Origin: Achatina immaculata | Lineage: Eukaryota; Mollusca; Gastropoda; Stylommatophora; Achatinidae | Assembly: GCA_009760885.1 (NCBI GenBank) | Contig: CM019707.1 | Span: forward strand, 32,925,145 to 32,989,144 | Length of the DNA: 64,000 bases | Direction: 5' to 3' | Shown: piece by piece, positions 46,001-50,450 of the stretch | Layout: each line of letters begins with the position of its first letter | Numbering within the stretch: the first letter of the stretch is position 1 | Program-made: the position numbers and the translations under genes | The notes under the pieces: model-generated | Told to the model about the DNA's origin: nothing | The model's database searches: none | The model's input: only the letters and a program-made list of their open reading frames with translations

Positions 46001-47472
46001 GATAACATAGCCATCTGGTTTTGTGAGAACCTGTCTGGATTTTCTTTTTCTGTGGTTCAGTGTCCTGTCTGTCTGTTCAAACAGAACTTGATAAACTTTT
46101 ACAAGTACATGTATGACAACTGTCTATTACCAGAAACTATTTTGAAAGGGTGGGGGGGGGGGAGGTTTGCATAGGACCTTGAAAAGTTTTGGTTTGCTGA
46201 TCTTGATGATAATGTTATCTCTAACTCATCCTGGTTTCAGAACATCCTGACACTTTATTTATCTTGTAATGTAACATCTTGACACTTTATTTATCTTGTA
46301 ATGTGAGAGCTGACATCTTTTATCTTCTAAATGTGAGAACTGTCACTTTCAAATATTTCTTAACTCTTGATGTAAAAGACAATAAATAGTCAAAATCATA
46401 TTTTTAACTATTACAGCTGAAACAGTCAGTAAGGTAGTAGTACTGTTGAAACCACTGCTGAAATATACAATTAGTAAAACTACTGTATTATGATCCTGTC
46501 TGTACTGCAGTAGCATCCACAATATTGTGAAGATGTCTGTCCTACAGTCATTCATTCATTGGCATGTCTCTTGTCGAACTTTGCCTCCCTAACAGCTCTC
46601 CTGTAGGTCCCTCGGTTGTTAGCAAGATGGCCTGCTGCTGATGCATCCATTTGCAGATCATCAACAATGTCTTGCAGCCATCTTCGCCTTGGTCTTCCTC
46701 TCTTTCTCTTTCCCATTACGTACCCTTCCAAGACGGTCTTCTCTACATTATCATGATGTTTAATGTGTTCAAAATATTTAAGTTTTCTCTCTTTAATTCT
46801 CTTTACTAGCCAGCCTTCTTCAATATTAAGTTCTTGCAGTATGGATATATTTGTTCTTTTTTGTATCCATGATATTTGAAGAACTCTTCTGTAGCATTTA
46901 CATTCAAAGTCATTTGTGGCATCCACAATATTGTGAAGATTTATGTCCTGTAGTAGTGTCCACAATATTGTGAAGATATCTGTCCTGCAGTGGCATGAAG
47001 ATGTCTGCAGTATTGTGAATATGTTAACCATCTACAAAGTGTTTTTGAATCTGGTGACTGCAGTAATGTGAACCATCTATTTATCTACAGTACTGTAAAC
47101 CTATCTTCCTACAGTACTGTGAACTGGTCACCTATAATAATATGAACTTGGTTTGTCCACTGTATTGTGAGACAGCTTGTGTACAGCATATATATATATA
47201 TATATATATGTATAAACATATATATATATATATATATATTATTATCCTTAGTTTTGTGAATTTGTCAGTCTGCAATAATGTGAACAAGTATTATGACCTT
47301 GTCTAGTGTTGTGCAGCTCTCTGTTCACAGTACTGTGAATCTGTCTGCCTTGTACTGTTAACATGTCTGTTTAAAGTTGTATGAAACTGTCTGCTTACCA
47401 GAAAAGTGCCCTAGAGATAAAATTAGCTTTGAGTGCCGGGTTAGGGTTAATGTGCCTCAAGGACTCATCCAT
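2768..47472 (-). CDS. ABCC4: ABCC4/MRP4-like ABC transporter, N-terminal part (8 exons, gene runs off left edge)
   Basis: Joined coding exons (minus strand): 47472-47399, 45549-45439, 23311-23194, 21185-20970, 18392-18303, 16253-16090, 13828-13703, 3020-2768. Together they are 1152 nt, 384 codons. All seven internal introns are GT...AG and phases match across every junction, with split codons W25, H62, R258 and S300. The family exports organic anions, cyclic nucleotides and conjugates across the plasma membrane using ATP. Recognisable ABCC4-type motifs in order: NPNP and FWW near residues 9-26, NPLF with LEE..LYNV (28-46), KPSLLRAL (about 77-84), QPILLGG (about 108-114), TTTGQIINL then SNDVNRFDQ (185-203), [12 protein letters not shown] (207-218), GKLFSKLR (251-258) and [10 protein letters not shown] (282-291). 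Hydrophobic segments fall near 91-112, 131-150, 207-225, 232-247, 316-341 and 347-372. The Walker A, signature and Walker B motifs of the first nucleotide-binding domain are not in the window. I recognise the family from memory of MRP4; another close ABCC paralogue remains possible. Confidence 0.93.
3757..4000. repeat. 29-bp minisatellite, about 8 copies
   Basis: The unit is TCTTCATTTCCTTATTTACC plus ATCTGTTAT, almost perfectly repeated. The last copies carry a C-to-T change (ATTTGTTAT). Confidence 0.96.
4005..4535. repeat. Higher-order minisatellite, about 67-68 bp repeat of two alternating ~34-bp units
   Basis: Two unit types alternate: TTACTTACTGCACAGTCTAA plus TCACTTTCCC, and TTACTTACTGCACAGTCTGT plus CACTTTCTC. 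The array directly follows the 29-bp array with only a few bases between. Long frames here are repeat artefacts. Confidence 0.93.
5375..5700 (+). mobile_element. Penelope-like element fragment, GIY-YIG endonuclease end
   Basis: Decayed coding sequence on the plus strand. Pieces of the C-terminal GIY-YIG domain are readable across frames: a degenerate [21 protein letters not shown] stretch near 5440-5500 and then [19 protein letters not shown] near 5640-5695. The same final block is present at 60894-60968, followed there by Penelope 3' sequence. Stops and frameshifts show it is dead. Confidence 0.7.
5930..6520 (+). mobile_element. Non-LTR retrotransposon (LINE) 3' fragment, family 5
   Basis: Plus-strand RT C-terminal remnant. 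It shares long stretches with 29050-29560 and 53970-54800, such as AAAACAAATACGTCACAAATGAA and the VxxxGQVxWFGH-type region near 6200-6300. It is interrupted by stops. Confidence 0.7.
6980..7125. repeat. About 40-bp tandem repeat, 4 copies
   Basis: The unit contains ACACTTTCCAGCCCAAAGAC followed by AAAGAGGTATAAGATATA. Minor indels separate copies. Confidence 0.9.
10250..10560 (+). mobile_element. LINE fragment, family 4 (plus strand)
   Basis: Degenerate RT C-terminal sequence. A readable piece is [10 protein letters not shown] (around 10500-10540), typical of the region after the RT thumb in this family. Related minus-strand fragments are at 18690-19400 and 40845-41140. Confidence 0.6.
10600..11372 (+). 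mobile_element. LINE reverse transcriptase C-terminal fragment, family 1
   Basis: The RT active-site motif YADDTVLL is readable at about 10612-10635, followed by LNAKKTKLM. An open stretch 10780-11118 gives [23 protein letters not shown] and [13 protein letters not shown]. After a frameshift comes [19 protein letters not shown] sequence ending CKGHAND at about 11370. These are hallmarks of the C-terminal part of RTE/CR1-like non-LTR elements. No endonuclease domain is present, so this is a 5'-truncated, dead copy. Confidence 0.88.
10870..11695 (+). repeat. Long inverted repeat, left arm
   Basis: Matches the reverse complement of 17425-18247 at high identity over about 820 bp. It covers the LINE family 1 tail and about 320 bp of the same downstream sequence, including TGAAGCCTAGGTGGCTGCTG and CACTAATCCAACAA. 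ABCC4 exons 6 and 7 lie between the arms. Confidence 0.88.
13703..13828 (-). CDS. ABCC4: ABCC4-like exon 7
   Basis: The acceptor is TTTATCAG|AACAAAG and the donor is AGAAG|GTAAAT. One base completes Arg258, then 41 codons follow, including [20 protein letters not shown]. The [27 protein letters not shown] block is the conserved intracellular loop that contacts the nucleotide-binding domain in ABCC proteins. Confidence 0.96.
14035..14350 (+). repeat. Element A copy 3 (near full length)
   Basis: Runs from GCAGCCGATGCTGTGAAGGT through GACTCCACCACCATGG, CTGTTACTGGGAGTACCAAC and GTCTTTATCAGCTATGG to the GACTGTCTAAGCAGACGTGT end. It has an uninterrupted frame of 88 codons, shared in part with other copies, but no known domain. 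Confidence 0.85.
14458..14750 (-). mobile_element. LINE 3' fragment, family 1
   Basis: The minus-strand GRPRRRW...[14 protein letters not shown] region and the CKGHANE end, decayed. Same family as 10600-11372, 17125-18247 and 46556-46910. Confidence 0.8.
14925..15240 (+). repeat. Element A copy 4
   Basis: Starts GCAGCTGATGAAGTGAAGGC and contains CTTCTTTAGCAGACTCCACC, GGTACCAACAGAAAGGTGGG and GGTTCGCCAACCTTGACACT. It lies 575 bp from copy 3 in the same orientation, with a LINE tail between. Confidence 0.85.
15640..15830 (-). mobile_element. RNase H-type LINE, extreme C-terminus
   Basis: The minus strand reads [20 protein letters not shown], the EHxLQxCPxxxDLRxQTW motif that ends I/Jockey-group ORF2 proteins. 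A 3' GAA-rich tail follows at 15635-15655. The Cys of the motif is Arg here. Confidence 0.72.
16090..16253 (-). CDS. ABCC4: ABCC4-like exon 6
   Basis: The acceptor is AATTGCAG|GCAGTT and the donor is ACTCAG|GTGAAT. The exon has 54 codons plus two bases. It begins [18 protein letters not shown] and ends with [10 protein letters not shown]. It carries two hydrophobic helices, with the ABCC4 hallmark FLHFLWxGPLQA between exon 5's SNDV segment and GKLFSxLR. Confidence 0.96.
16440..16700 (-). mobile_element. LINE 3' fragment, family 2
   Basis: The minus strand ends with LCDV-like codons followed by the conserved AACGTCACATAGGGC/GGAAGGATGTAAG tail seen at 27305, 52100 and 54085. A degenerate [17 protein letters not shown] region is readable. 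It is 5'-truncated. Confidence 0.78.
17125..17420 (-). mobile_element. LINE 3' fragment, family 1 (copy c)
   Basis: Second, shorter copy of the family 1 tail, abutting the inverted-repeat arm at 17425. It reads [13 protein letters not shown] and [17 protein letters not shown] sequence on the minus strand, with deletions. Confidence 0.75.
17425..18247 (-). repeat. Long inverted repeat, right arm (includes LINE family 1 tail)
   Basis: Reverse complement matches 10870-11695. The LINE part (17725-18247) reads [20 protein letters not shown] and [13 protein letters not shown]. The other part (17425-17720) is the same flank seen after the left-arm LINE. The arm starts about 55 bp from the exon 5 donor. 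Confidence 0.88.
18303..18392 (-). CDS. ABCC4: ABCC4-like exon 5
   Basis: The acceptor is TTGATCAG|TGTCTG and the donor is GATCAG|GTGATT. The 30 codons include [20 protein letters not shown] followed by FDQ. This is the most conserved cytoplasmic coupling stretch of ABCC transporters (human ABCC4 has TTTGQIVNLLSNDVNKFDQ). The end of a degenerate LINE fragment lies about 55 bp past the donor. Confidence 0.96.
18690..19400 (-). mobile_element. LINE RT C-terminal fragment, family 4
   Basis: The minus strand reads [20 protein letters not shown] (about 19210-19280), [20 protein letters not shown] (about 18930-18990) and a degenerate GRPRKRWMDGL end. It has multiple frameshifts and is dead. Confidence 0.82.
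20290..20610 (+). mobile_element. LINE 3' fragment, family 6
   Basis: The plus strand reads [36 protein letters not shown], then [20 protein letters not shown] and a GAA-rich 3' tail. It is the same family as the longer copy at 55367-57727. Confidence 0.85.
20970..21185 (-). CDS. ABCC4: ABCC4-like exon 4
   Basis: The acceptor is TTCCATAG|GAAGGC and the donor is AGAAAG|GTATGA. The exon is 216 nt, 72 codons, phase 0 at both ends. It starts [18 protein letters not shown] and ends [15 protein letters not shown]. It spans membrane helices 1-2 and the loop after them, and matches ESAKVIQPIFLGKIINYF and GMRLRVAMCHMIYRK of ABCC4 closely. Confidence 0.95.
21530..21655. repeat. About 30-bp tandem repeat, 4-5 copies
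   Basis: The unit is GAAAACATGAAAGCAGGTCA followed by TCAGAGATTA, with base changes between copies. Confidence 0.88.
22040..22275. repeat. 52-53-bp tandem repeat, 5 copies
   Basis: The unit begins GATCTTCAGTCAATCCAGCT and ends GGTACCTGACTTCAAAGGTG. The last copy is divergent. Confidence 0.93.
22508..23165. repeat. 62-bp minisatellite, about 10 copies, abutting ABCC4 exon 3
   Basis: The unit contains GGATAAGCCAAGTACTTAGA, CAAACATCTACTTCCCAATC and TCTAACATTACTAGCAATGA. The three copies nearest the exon carry a 10-bp extension (GATGGGATAT). The array ends about 28 bp from the exon 3 donor. Confidence 0.96.
23194..23311 (-). CDS. ABCC4: ABCC4-like exon 3
   Basis: The acceptor is ATCTCAG|TGAATGG and the donor is CTGGAG|GTAGGT. 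One base completes His62, then 39 codons follow: [20 protein letters not shown] and [27 protein letters not shown] matches the KPSLTRAI stretch of ABCC4, just before the first membrane helix. The exon lies 22 kb from exon 2 and only about 30 bp from the end of a large 62-bp minisatellite in intron 3. Confidence 0.93.
23465..23960 (-). mobile_element. Possible Penelope-like 3' terminal sequence, second type
   Basis: The minus strand carries CTTGAAAAAGGCTTTTTGCC followed by GAAATATTGGATTG (23515-23552). This is the AAGGC-loop-GCCGAAA motif common to the ends of Penelope-like elements, where it overlaps a hammerhead-ribozyme-like core. No coding domain is seen, so the extent is a guess. Confidence 0.45.
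24200..24330 (+). repeat. Element A relative, very divergent
   Basis: GTTACCGAAGAGGTGGGAAA then CGGTCTTATCCAGATCTGGT and TCGCTGGCGATGATAAC align with the ACCAACGGAGAGGTGGGACA ... GGTTCGCTAACCCTGAC segment of element A. Confidence 0.4.
25200..25660 (+). mobile_element. LINE RT fragment, family 5, split by a Penelope-type insertion
   Basis: The plus strand resembles 53600-53960: a degenerate [15 protein letters not shown] motif near 25215-25255 and [20 protein letters not shown] near 25410-25470. It is interrupted at 25489-25632 by a 144-bp insertion with a 14-bp duplication. Confidence 0.78.
25489..25632 (+). mobile_element. 144-bp Penelope-terminal insertion with target-site duplication
   Basis: Flanked by AACATGAAGATCAG at 25475-25488 and 25633-25646. 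The insert matches the 3' terminus seen at 61425-61540 (TAATAAAGCTGTTC, CTGGTATCACAGCTTTACTG, TTCGTGTATAGTTATATA). It also begins with an inverted piece of the same end, making a hairpin around TTTGTAGTCG. Confidence 0.88.
26000..26395 (-). repeat. Element A copy 5, with a 3-copy 34-bp tandem start
   Basis: Minus orientation. The TAGCGACCCATAGCTGATAT segment is repeated three times (26036-26145), while the rest is single copy up to AAGAACACCAGCTCGCAATT. A TA-repeat follows at 26409-26512. Confidence 0.88.
26409..26512. repeat. TA dinucleotide microsatellite
   Basis: About 104 bp of TA with a few TTTA interruptions. It generates spurious tyrosine/isoleucine frames. Confidence 0.98.
27305..28890 (-). 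mobile_element. LINE fragments, family 2 (two pieces)
   Basis: 27305-27430 carries the 3' end (ACGTCACATAGGGCTCGAAT and an [18 protein letters not shown] frame). 28165-28890 carries upstream RT parts in the same orientation, related to 52300-52850 (TTAGGCATCTGTTTTCAAAA). About 730 bp of unrelated sequence separates them, so there was an insertion or rearrangement. Confidence 0.75.
29050..29560 (+). mobile_element. LINE 3' fragment, family 5
   Basis: The plus strand matches 53940-54740: EFQIPK-like, [32 protein letters not shown] and [14 protein letters not shown]. Stops are present. Confidence 0.78.
30390..31610 (-). mobile_element. RNase H-type LINE C-terminus interrupted by a minisatellite
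   Basis: On the minus strand a decayed RNase H domain lies on the right ([20 protein letters not shown] around 31370-31435, then a [15 protein letters not shown] stretch). The end of the ORF lies on the left ([20 protein letters not shown] around 30590-30650 and [16 protein letters not shown] around 30470-30520). Between them sits an 18-bp array (30660-31110). The motifs place it in the I/Jockey-like group with RNase H. Confidence 0.85.
30660..31110. repeat. 18-bp GC-rich minisatellite, about 25 copies
   Basis: The unit is GGTCCTGGGGGTATCTGC with GGGGGTGTCTGC and one-base-longer variants. It is open in several frames on both strands (for example ADTPRT and GPQIPP repeats) only because of unit length and composition. 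Confidence 0.96.
31748..31826 (-). repeat. tRNA-like SINE head or tRNA pseudogene
   Basis: The minus strand has an A box-like TGGCCGAGTTGCTAGTGC and a B box GGGGTTCGAGTT at tRNA spacing. The acceptor stem does not pair well, so a working tRNA is unlikely. Confidence 0.5.
32560..34080 (-). repeat. Element A copy 6, expanded into a 1.24-kb minisatellite
   Basis: The left end starts GGGGTTAAAGATGCTTGTCC (32555). The right end (33825-34080) carries GACCAAGACCCTGTTCCCAC, CAGTAACAGGCCTAGCCTGG and CGATACGATGCTGTGCCTCA in the normal order. The internal TAGCGAACCATAGCTGATAT part is amplified about 36 times. Confidence 0.9.
32580..33822. repeat. 34-bp minisatellite, about 36 copies
   Basis: The unit is GTTAGCGAACCATAGCTGAT plus ATGCCAGCGTCAAG, with T/C and G/C variants interspersed. 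The same unit appears three times in element A copy 5 at 26036-26145. Confidence 0.97.
34640..34860 (+). mobile_element. LINE 3' end, family 8
   Basis: The plus strand reads [20 protein letters not shown] and later [10 protein letters not shown], followed by a TGA-triplet tail (34836-34860). This is the usual ending of a 5'-truncated non-LTR copy. Confidence 0.8.
35040..36010 (-). mobile_element. LINE reverse transcriptase fragment, family 3
   Basis: The minus strand reads the RT catalytic motif [11 protein letters not shown] (about 35850-35880), [20 protein letters not shown] (about 35610-35670), [20 protein letters not shown] and [17 protein letters not shown], then the 3' end at 35060. 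The frame is broken between the catalytic part and the YLG part. 5'-truncated, no endonuclease. Confidence 0.88.
37340..38040. repeat. 24-bp minisatellite, about 29 copies
   Basis: The core is CACCAAGAAGCATGGATACC with ATCA, ACCATA or CAGT endings. It is open for 193 codons on the plus strand (PPRSMDTI repeats) and for about 290 codons on the minus strand. Openness on both strands follows from a unit length divisible by three, so I do not call a gene. Confidence 0.95.
38400..39270 (+). mobile_element. LINE 3' fragment, family 3, split by a minus-strand copy of its own family
   Basis: The plus strand reads [28 protein letters not shown] and [12 protein letters not shown] up to 38632, and continues after 39005 with degenerate [20 protein letters not shown]. 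The interruption is described at 38633-38994. Confidence 0.8.
38633..38994 (-). mobile_element. Nested LINE insertion, family 3, with 11-bp target-site duplication
   Basis: TCAGAGAGAAT flanks the insert at 38622-38632 and 38995-39005. The insert matches 35060-35410 (ACATGGGGCTTCCGCAAGGG, CCAACAAGATGTTTTTATTA, CAATTCTTCGTAAACATTTA) and ends in a CT-rich (AG-rich on its own strand) tail. Confidence 0.9.
39510..39650. repeat. 66-bp tandem duplication, 2 copies
   Basis: CCCCCAGTAAATATCCCAGG ... GTACTCTATAACCTT occurs twice, nearly identical, with a third partial CCCCCAGT start. Confidence 0.93.
40845..41140 (-). mobile_element. LINE 3' fragment, family 4
   Basis: Close to 18710-19000 over its whole length (GCCGCGTGGCGTAGGCGATC, ATTCCCTGTCTTTAGACTTG). 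It is the [19 protein letters not shown] to 3' end region on the minus strand. Confidence 0.82.
41225..41462 (-). mobile_element. RT fragment of an RNase H-type LINE
   Basis: The minus strand reads [20 protein letters not shown] (first catalytic Asp region, here GDAYN rather than the usual DxxxAYN) and [20 protein letters not shown], then LRGLPCLLS in place of PQGSPLSP. It ends exactly where the Tc1-like element begins. Confidence 0.68.
41463..42720 (-). mobile_element. Tc1-like DNA transposon, inactivated
   Basis: The element contains a minus-strand transposase remnant (41673-42649). Its left border is an A-rich stretch followed by GATGAAACGCAACACTACTG, resembling a Tc1-type terminus. I cannot find the matching inverted copy on the right, so that end is lost or degenerate. 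Confidence 0.8.
41673..42649 (-). pseudogene. Tc1-like transposase, broken
   Basis: Cut-and-paste transposase remnant of about 325 codons, the usual Tc1 length. Pieces in order: N-terminal helix-turn-helix start [20 protein letters not shown] (ATG at 42649); first catalytic Asp in VWFSDESFF (about 42230-42255); second in [11 protein letters not shown] (about 41945-41980); and the third-position region [11 protein letters not shown] (about 41855-41890). The family has NPIEHLWD there, so the catalytic Glu is replaced by Lys. Frameshifts and stops occur between the N-terminal and catalytic parts. It is not functional. Confidence 0.9.
44480..44890 (+). mobile_element. LINE 3' fragment, family 2 (plus strand)
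   Basis: The plus strand reads [40 protein letters not shown] and [20 protein letters not shown] then LCDV, stop, and the ACGGCACAGGAAGGAT tail. Two frames are needed to read it through. Best preserved tail of this family in the window, together with 52100-53320. Confidence 0.88.
44951..45174. mobile_element. 224-bp foldback element with long terminal inverted repeats and a tRNA-like core, copy 1
   Basis: The ends GCTAAAGTAAGAGAACACAG (44951) and its reverse complement (to 45174) form an inverted repeat that continues through TTTTGTAGG and, less perfectly, about 45 bp. Inside, on the minus strand, is a pol III B box (GTTCGAATCCC) with TGGCCAGGCGGCTGC upstream. No clear target duplication is seen. 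Confidence 0.85.
45232..45400. repeat. 36-bp tandem repeat, 5 copies
   Basis: The unit is TTTCCATCTCATTCTGCTGC plus TATTTTCTGGTATATT. It starts about 40 bp downstream (transcript sense) of the exon 2 donor. Confidence 0.93.
45439..45549 (-). CDS. ABCC4: ABCC4-like exon 2
   Basis: The acceptor is TTTACAG|GTGG and the donor is GAACA|GTAAGC. The exon encodes [20 protein letters not shown] followed by [16 protein letters not shown], matching the ABCC4 region WLNPLFKIG...LEEDDMYSVLPED. The usual VLPED reads VCPCD here, a divergence at two positions but not a break. A 36-bp tandem repeat (45232-45400) lies about 40 bp past the donor. Confidence 0.9.
45550..47398 (-). other. ABCC4 intron 1
   Basis: 1.85 kb. 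Contains a LINE family 1 fragment (46556-46910), a 34-bp duplication near 46236-46316 and AT repeats at 47189-47240. 45560-46230 has no recognisable feature. Confidence 0.65.
46556..46910 (-). mobile_element. LINE 3' fragment, family 1, intact frame
   Basis: A single open frame on the minus strand covers [13 protein letters not shown] (with an N-terminal extension of non-LINE sequence), [40 protein letters not shown] and KFDKRHANE. It is the cleanest family 1 tail here, which suggests a recent insertion. It is 5'-truncated, with no RT catalytic site. Confidence 0.88.
47399..47472 (-). CDS. ABCC4: ABCC4-like exon 1 (start codon)
   Basis: The exon encodes 24 residues plus two bases of a Trp codon, starting [15 protein letters not shown] and ending RALFW. 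The donor is TTCTG|GTAAGC. The ATG at 47472 has A at -3 and G at +4, a good animal start context. The same frame upstream meets a TGA eight codons earlier, so this is the first possible in-frame start. Human ABCC4 begins with a similarly short leader carrying NPL and then FFWW. The exon is small, but its exact phase match to exon 2 (TG|G completing the first W of FWW) makes it convincing. The 5' UTR and promoter cannot be delimited by eye. Confidence 0.86.
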
Positions 47473-47560
47473 CCTTCCAGTCCGTATACTGAATCAGTAA
47501 TGGTCATCCATTCAACATTTATAAAGTAACCAGTTCAAAACAGCCAATCTGCCTGTACAG

Positions 47561-47644
47561 TCAACAGTACACTAGCACCACCATGAACAGCGCTGCCAGC
47601 AACACAGCTCCTGGAAGATGACATAATGGATTCTTTTTTAGCAT
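47561..47644 (-). other. Short hydrophobic reading frame upstream of ABCC4: possible uORF or terminal exon of another gene
   Basis: A 27-codon frame on the same strand, ending 88 bp before the ABCC4 start codon. It begins MLKKNPLCHLP, continues as one hydrophobic stretch (AVLLAALFMVVLVYC) and stops. Just before it is a strong acceptor-like sequence, TTTGGTTTTTGCAG|AGA. It could be a short upstream ORF in an ABCC4 5' leader exon, or the tail-anchor final exon of a neighbouring gene. No homology is recognised. It may also be chance. Confidence 0.3.
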
Positions 47645-48704
47645 TCTCTGCAAAAACCAAATAAATGACAAATGCTTAGCTAATCTGAAATAATTCAAGT
47701 GAGCTGCAAAATCATGTAATACAACTCACTGTATGCCTATCTTTTCAAGAGACAAAGGAAGATCCTGAAAACAGACTAAGAAGAATGATTGTAAAGTGAA
47801 AAAAAAAACAGTGAATGAACACAAAACTGATGGATGCATCAGACTACAAAAGGTGCCAGAAAAGAAAGTGAGTTTGAGGGTGTCACTGTTCAAACTCACA
47901 TGGTTAAAGAAATGACATAAGTCTACACATTAAGAGTGACTGCTGATTCCTGTACCAGATTAGCAGTACAAAAAGTGATTTCCTTCAGAAGGGGTTAAGA
48001 ATTATAAATATAGAGAAATTAAAACAAAATATGTAAAGGTAATACACAAAATGTACTTTACTCTTCACATCATCAAGTACTTCTGAAGTTATTTTACTCT
48101 TCACATCATCAAGTACTTCTGAAGTTATTTACTCATTTTAATTTTACACAGTACTAAAACTTATCAGGAACACAGTATTTATCTTTGGTATAAATTCAGC
48201 ATCCATTCGACTCAGTTTTATTTTCTGAACTCCTTTTTTTTTTCTTCTTTAAGCAGTTCTTGCTTTTTGTAAGGACTGATGTTTCATAGACCTTACAAAA
48301 GATAGAGAGAAAATGTAAATTAGTAACTCCTGATAGACCATATGCACACTCCACCTACATAACATAAATTGAACTGTAAATTATTTCACTGCCATTAAAT
48401 TGTCTCTCTTTTTTTCTCTCTCTCTATACAAGGCATGTGGTAATATGGATATGCTCATGACATGTCAAGACCTAATGTCTAAATCTTTGAATCTGGTAAT
48501 GCTTGTGCATTTTTCTTTATGATCTTTGCTTACCTCCCTTCTCCTCGCCTTCATTACTCTGTCAAAAAACTCACATACTATTACACAATATCCCCCCTAC
48601 CACGGGCAGACTGTAAACCGGACTGAAATGCATCTGACAGTACACATGAAAATGACTTTACTGAGATATCTAACTAATGCTGCACCATGACAAAACTAAG
48701 TTGA

Positions 48705-48985
48705 CGAGCTAATTCGTGTCAGACCACAAGCTAATTTCCACTTGATGCTCTTCAAGAATGTCAAATCACAAGCTAATTTCCACTTGCTACTCTTCATGTT
48801 AAGTCAAATCACAAGCTGATTTCAACTTGCTACTCTTCATGTTAAGTCAAATCACAAGCTGATTTCAACTTGCTACTCTTCATGTTAAGTCAAATCACAA
48901 GCTGATTTCAACTTGCTACTCTACAAGAATGTCAAATCACAAGATGATTTCAACTTGCTACTCTTCAAGTTAAGTCCAAGATGAG
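48705..48985. repeat. 43-bp tandem repeat, 6 copies
   Basis: The unit is AAATCACAAGCTGATTTCAA followed by CTTGCTACTCTTCATGTTAA and GTC. Outer copies are divergent. Confidence 0.93.
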
Positions 48986-49859
48986 TCTTTAAAGTAACTA
49001 GATTTAACTCTTTTGCTCCAAATCAATGCTGACAGAGTTGATGGTAGATCTCACATAACAATGAAAACCGCTCAAGATGATATTTAGGCAGTTTAAATAA
49101 AATTTAAAATGACGCAGTTCTAATCCAAACCATGTTTTTAGCTACAGAGTAACTTTTTTAGTTTATCTGTATAAAAATTTCTCAAACAAAGATTTATACT
49201 GACCTCTTTACCAGTGTAAATCACTATCTTAGGATGAGTTAGTTTCTGGACCATAACTGAAGATTAAGCTGATGAAGGCTGGGGGGGGGATGAAAATGGC
49301 AGGAACTTCATGACATGCTGGAGCAAAGATGTACATACTGAAGGGCAGCACAGTACAAAATATATCAACATAGAAGAGAATTTTGATAAACTGTTTATAC
49401 TTCACGGTTTATACTTCTGAGTCAGGGTGAAAATAATTCCACAGTGAAAGAGTTAATCAACTCAAATCTACAGTTCTGGTTAACCCTTTACTCTGTCAGC
49501 TTCCAGTTCTCTTTGTTATATGGTGTGAAGTATAAACAATTTATTGAAATTCTCTTTATATATTTTGTACTGAGTTGCATTTCAGTACATAGATTTATGT
49601 TCCACCATGTCTTGAAGTGTCTGTAAATTTCAGCCTTACATCAGCTTGCTCTTCAGTTCTAGTCCAGAGACTAACTCATCCTAGGATAGTGTATCTGCAC
49701 CGAGAAAGAGGTCAATGTTCTAATCTAGAATAATTCAGAAACATAAAAGTTCATCTTTACCTATCCATTTTGAAAAGATGAAGACCTGTTATATGATTCA
49801 ATATATTCAAAATTCAATTCTTCATTGTTTAAAAAAAATTAAATCTAAAGGTAAAAATC

Positions 49860-50035
49860 CCCATGTCCATGCTGTTAGACCATACTGGAGATACAGTGTT
49901 AAGCTCATATTTCCAAGACCATCAGCACCTGAAAGTGTAACGTGGTCAACATCATGCCTGGCTGCCGTCCCAGATTTCTCTGGTACACATTTTTTGAGGT
50001 TATTAGATTAGTAGACCGAGCTACTCAACTAACCA
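49860..50035 (-). repeat. tRNA-derived SINE, decayed copy
   Basis: Reverse complement shares GTGCTGATGGTCTTGGAAAT, the AGAGAAATyTGGGA block and the GCTCAGTCTACTAATC-like head with 51060-51310. The B box region is lost. Confidence 0.72.
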
Positions 50036-50129
50036 GGCACATTTTTTTTCTATTTTCTTCTCATTGATTGAATCAATCAAAAGAGAAGTTGTTCTGCACT
50101 TGTACTTGTAAATATCTCCCTGTAACTGT

Positions 50130-50450
50130 GATCTGGTGTTCTTTGCAGCTGATGCTGTTGAGGTGTTGAGGCACAGCATCGTATCAGCATGGGAGCAGGT
50201 TATGGCAGCTACTTTTTTCAGTCCTGGAGTACAGCTAAAAAGCAGGGGGTGTGCAATGCTTATTTAGTAGACTCTACCACCATGGGAACTATGATCCCTG
50301 TTCCATTACCCAGACTAGGCCTGTTACTGGGGGTACCAATGGAGAGGTGGCATAGGGTCTTGGTCAGCTATGGTTCACTAACCCTGATGCTAGCATACCA
50401 GCTATGTGTCACTGATTTGCCTAACTGGACAGTGTCTTCACCCCCAGCTG
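50130..50450 (+). repeat. Element A copy 7 (near full length)
   Basis: Begins TTTGCAGCTGATGCTGTTGA, has TAGACTCTACCACCATGGGA, CTGTTACTGGGGGTACCAAT, GTCTTGGTCAGCTATGGTTC and ends GACAGTGTCTTCACCCCCA. It is flanked by two copies of the tRNA-derived SINE. Confidence 0.88.

Larger units (their letters stand above)
47473..49850. other. Region upstream of ABCC4 start
   Basis: Beyond the 5' leader this contains the small hydrophobic frame (47561-47644), a 35-bp duplication (48057-48127) and a 43-bp tandem array (48705-48985). No promoter element stands out. 49000-49850 is AT-rich and unassigned. Confidence 0.5.
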
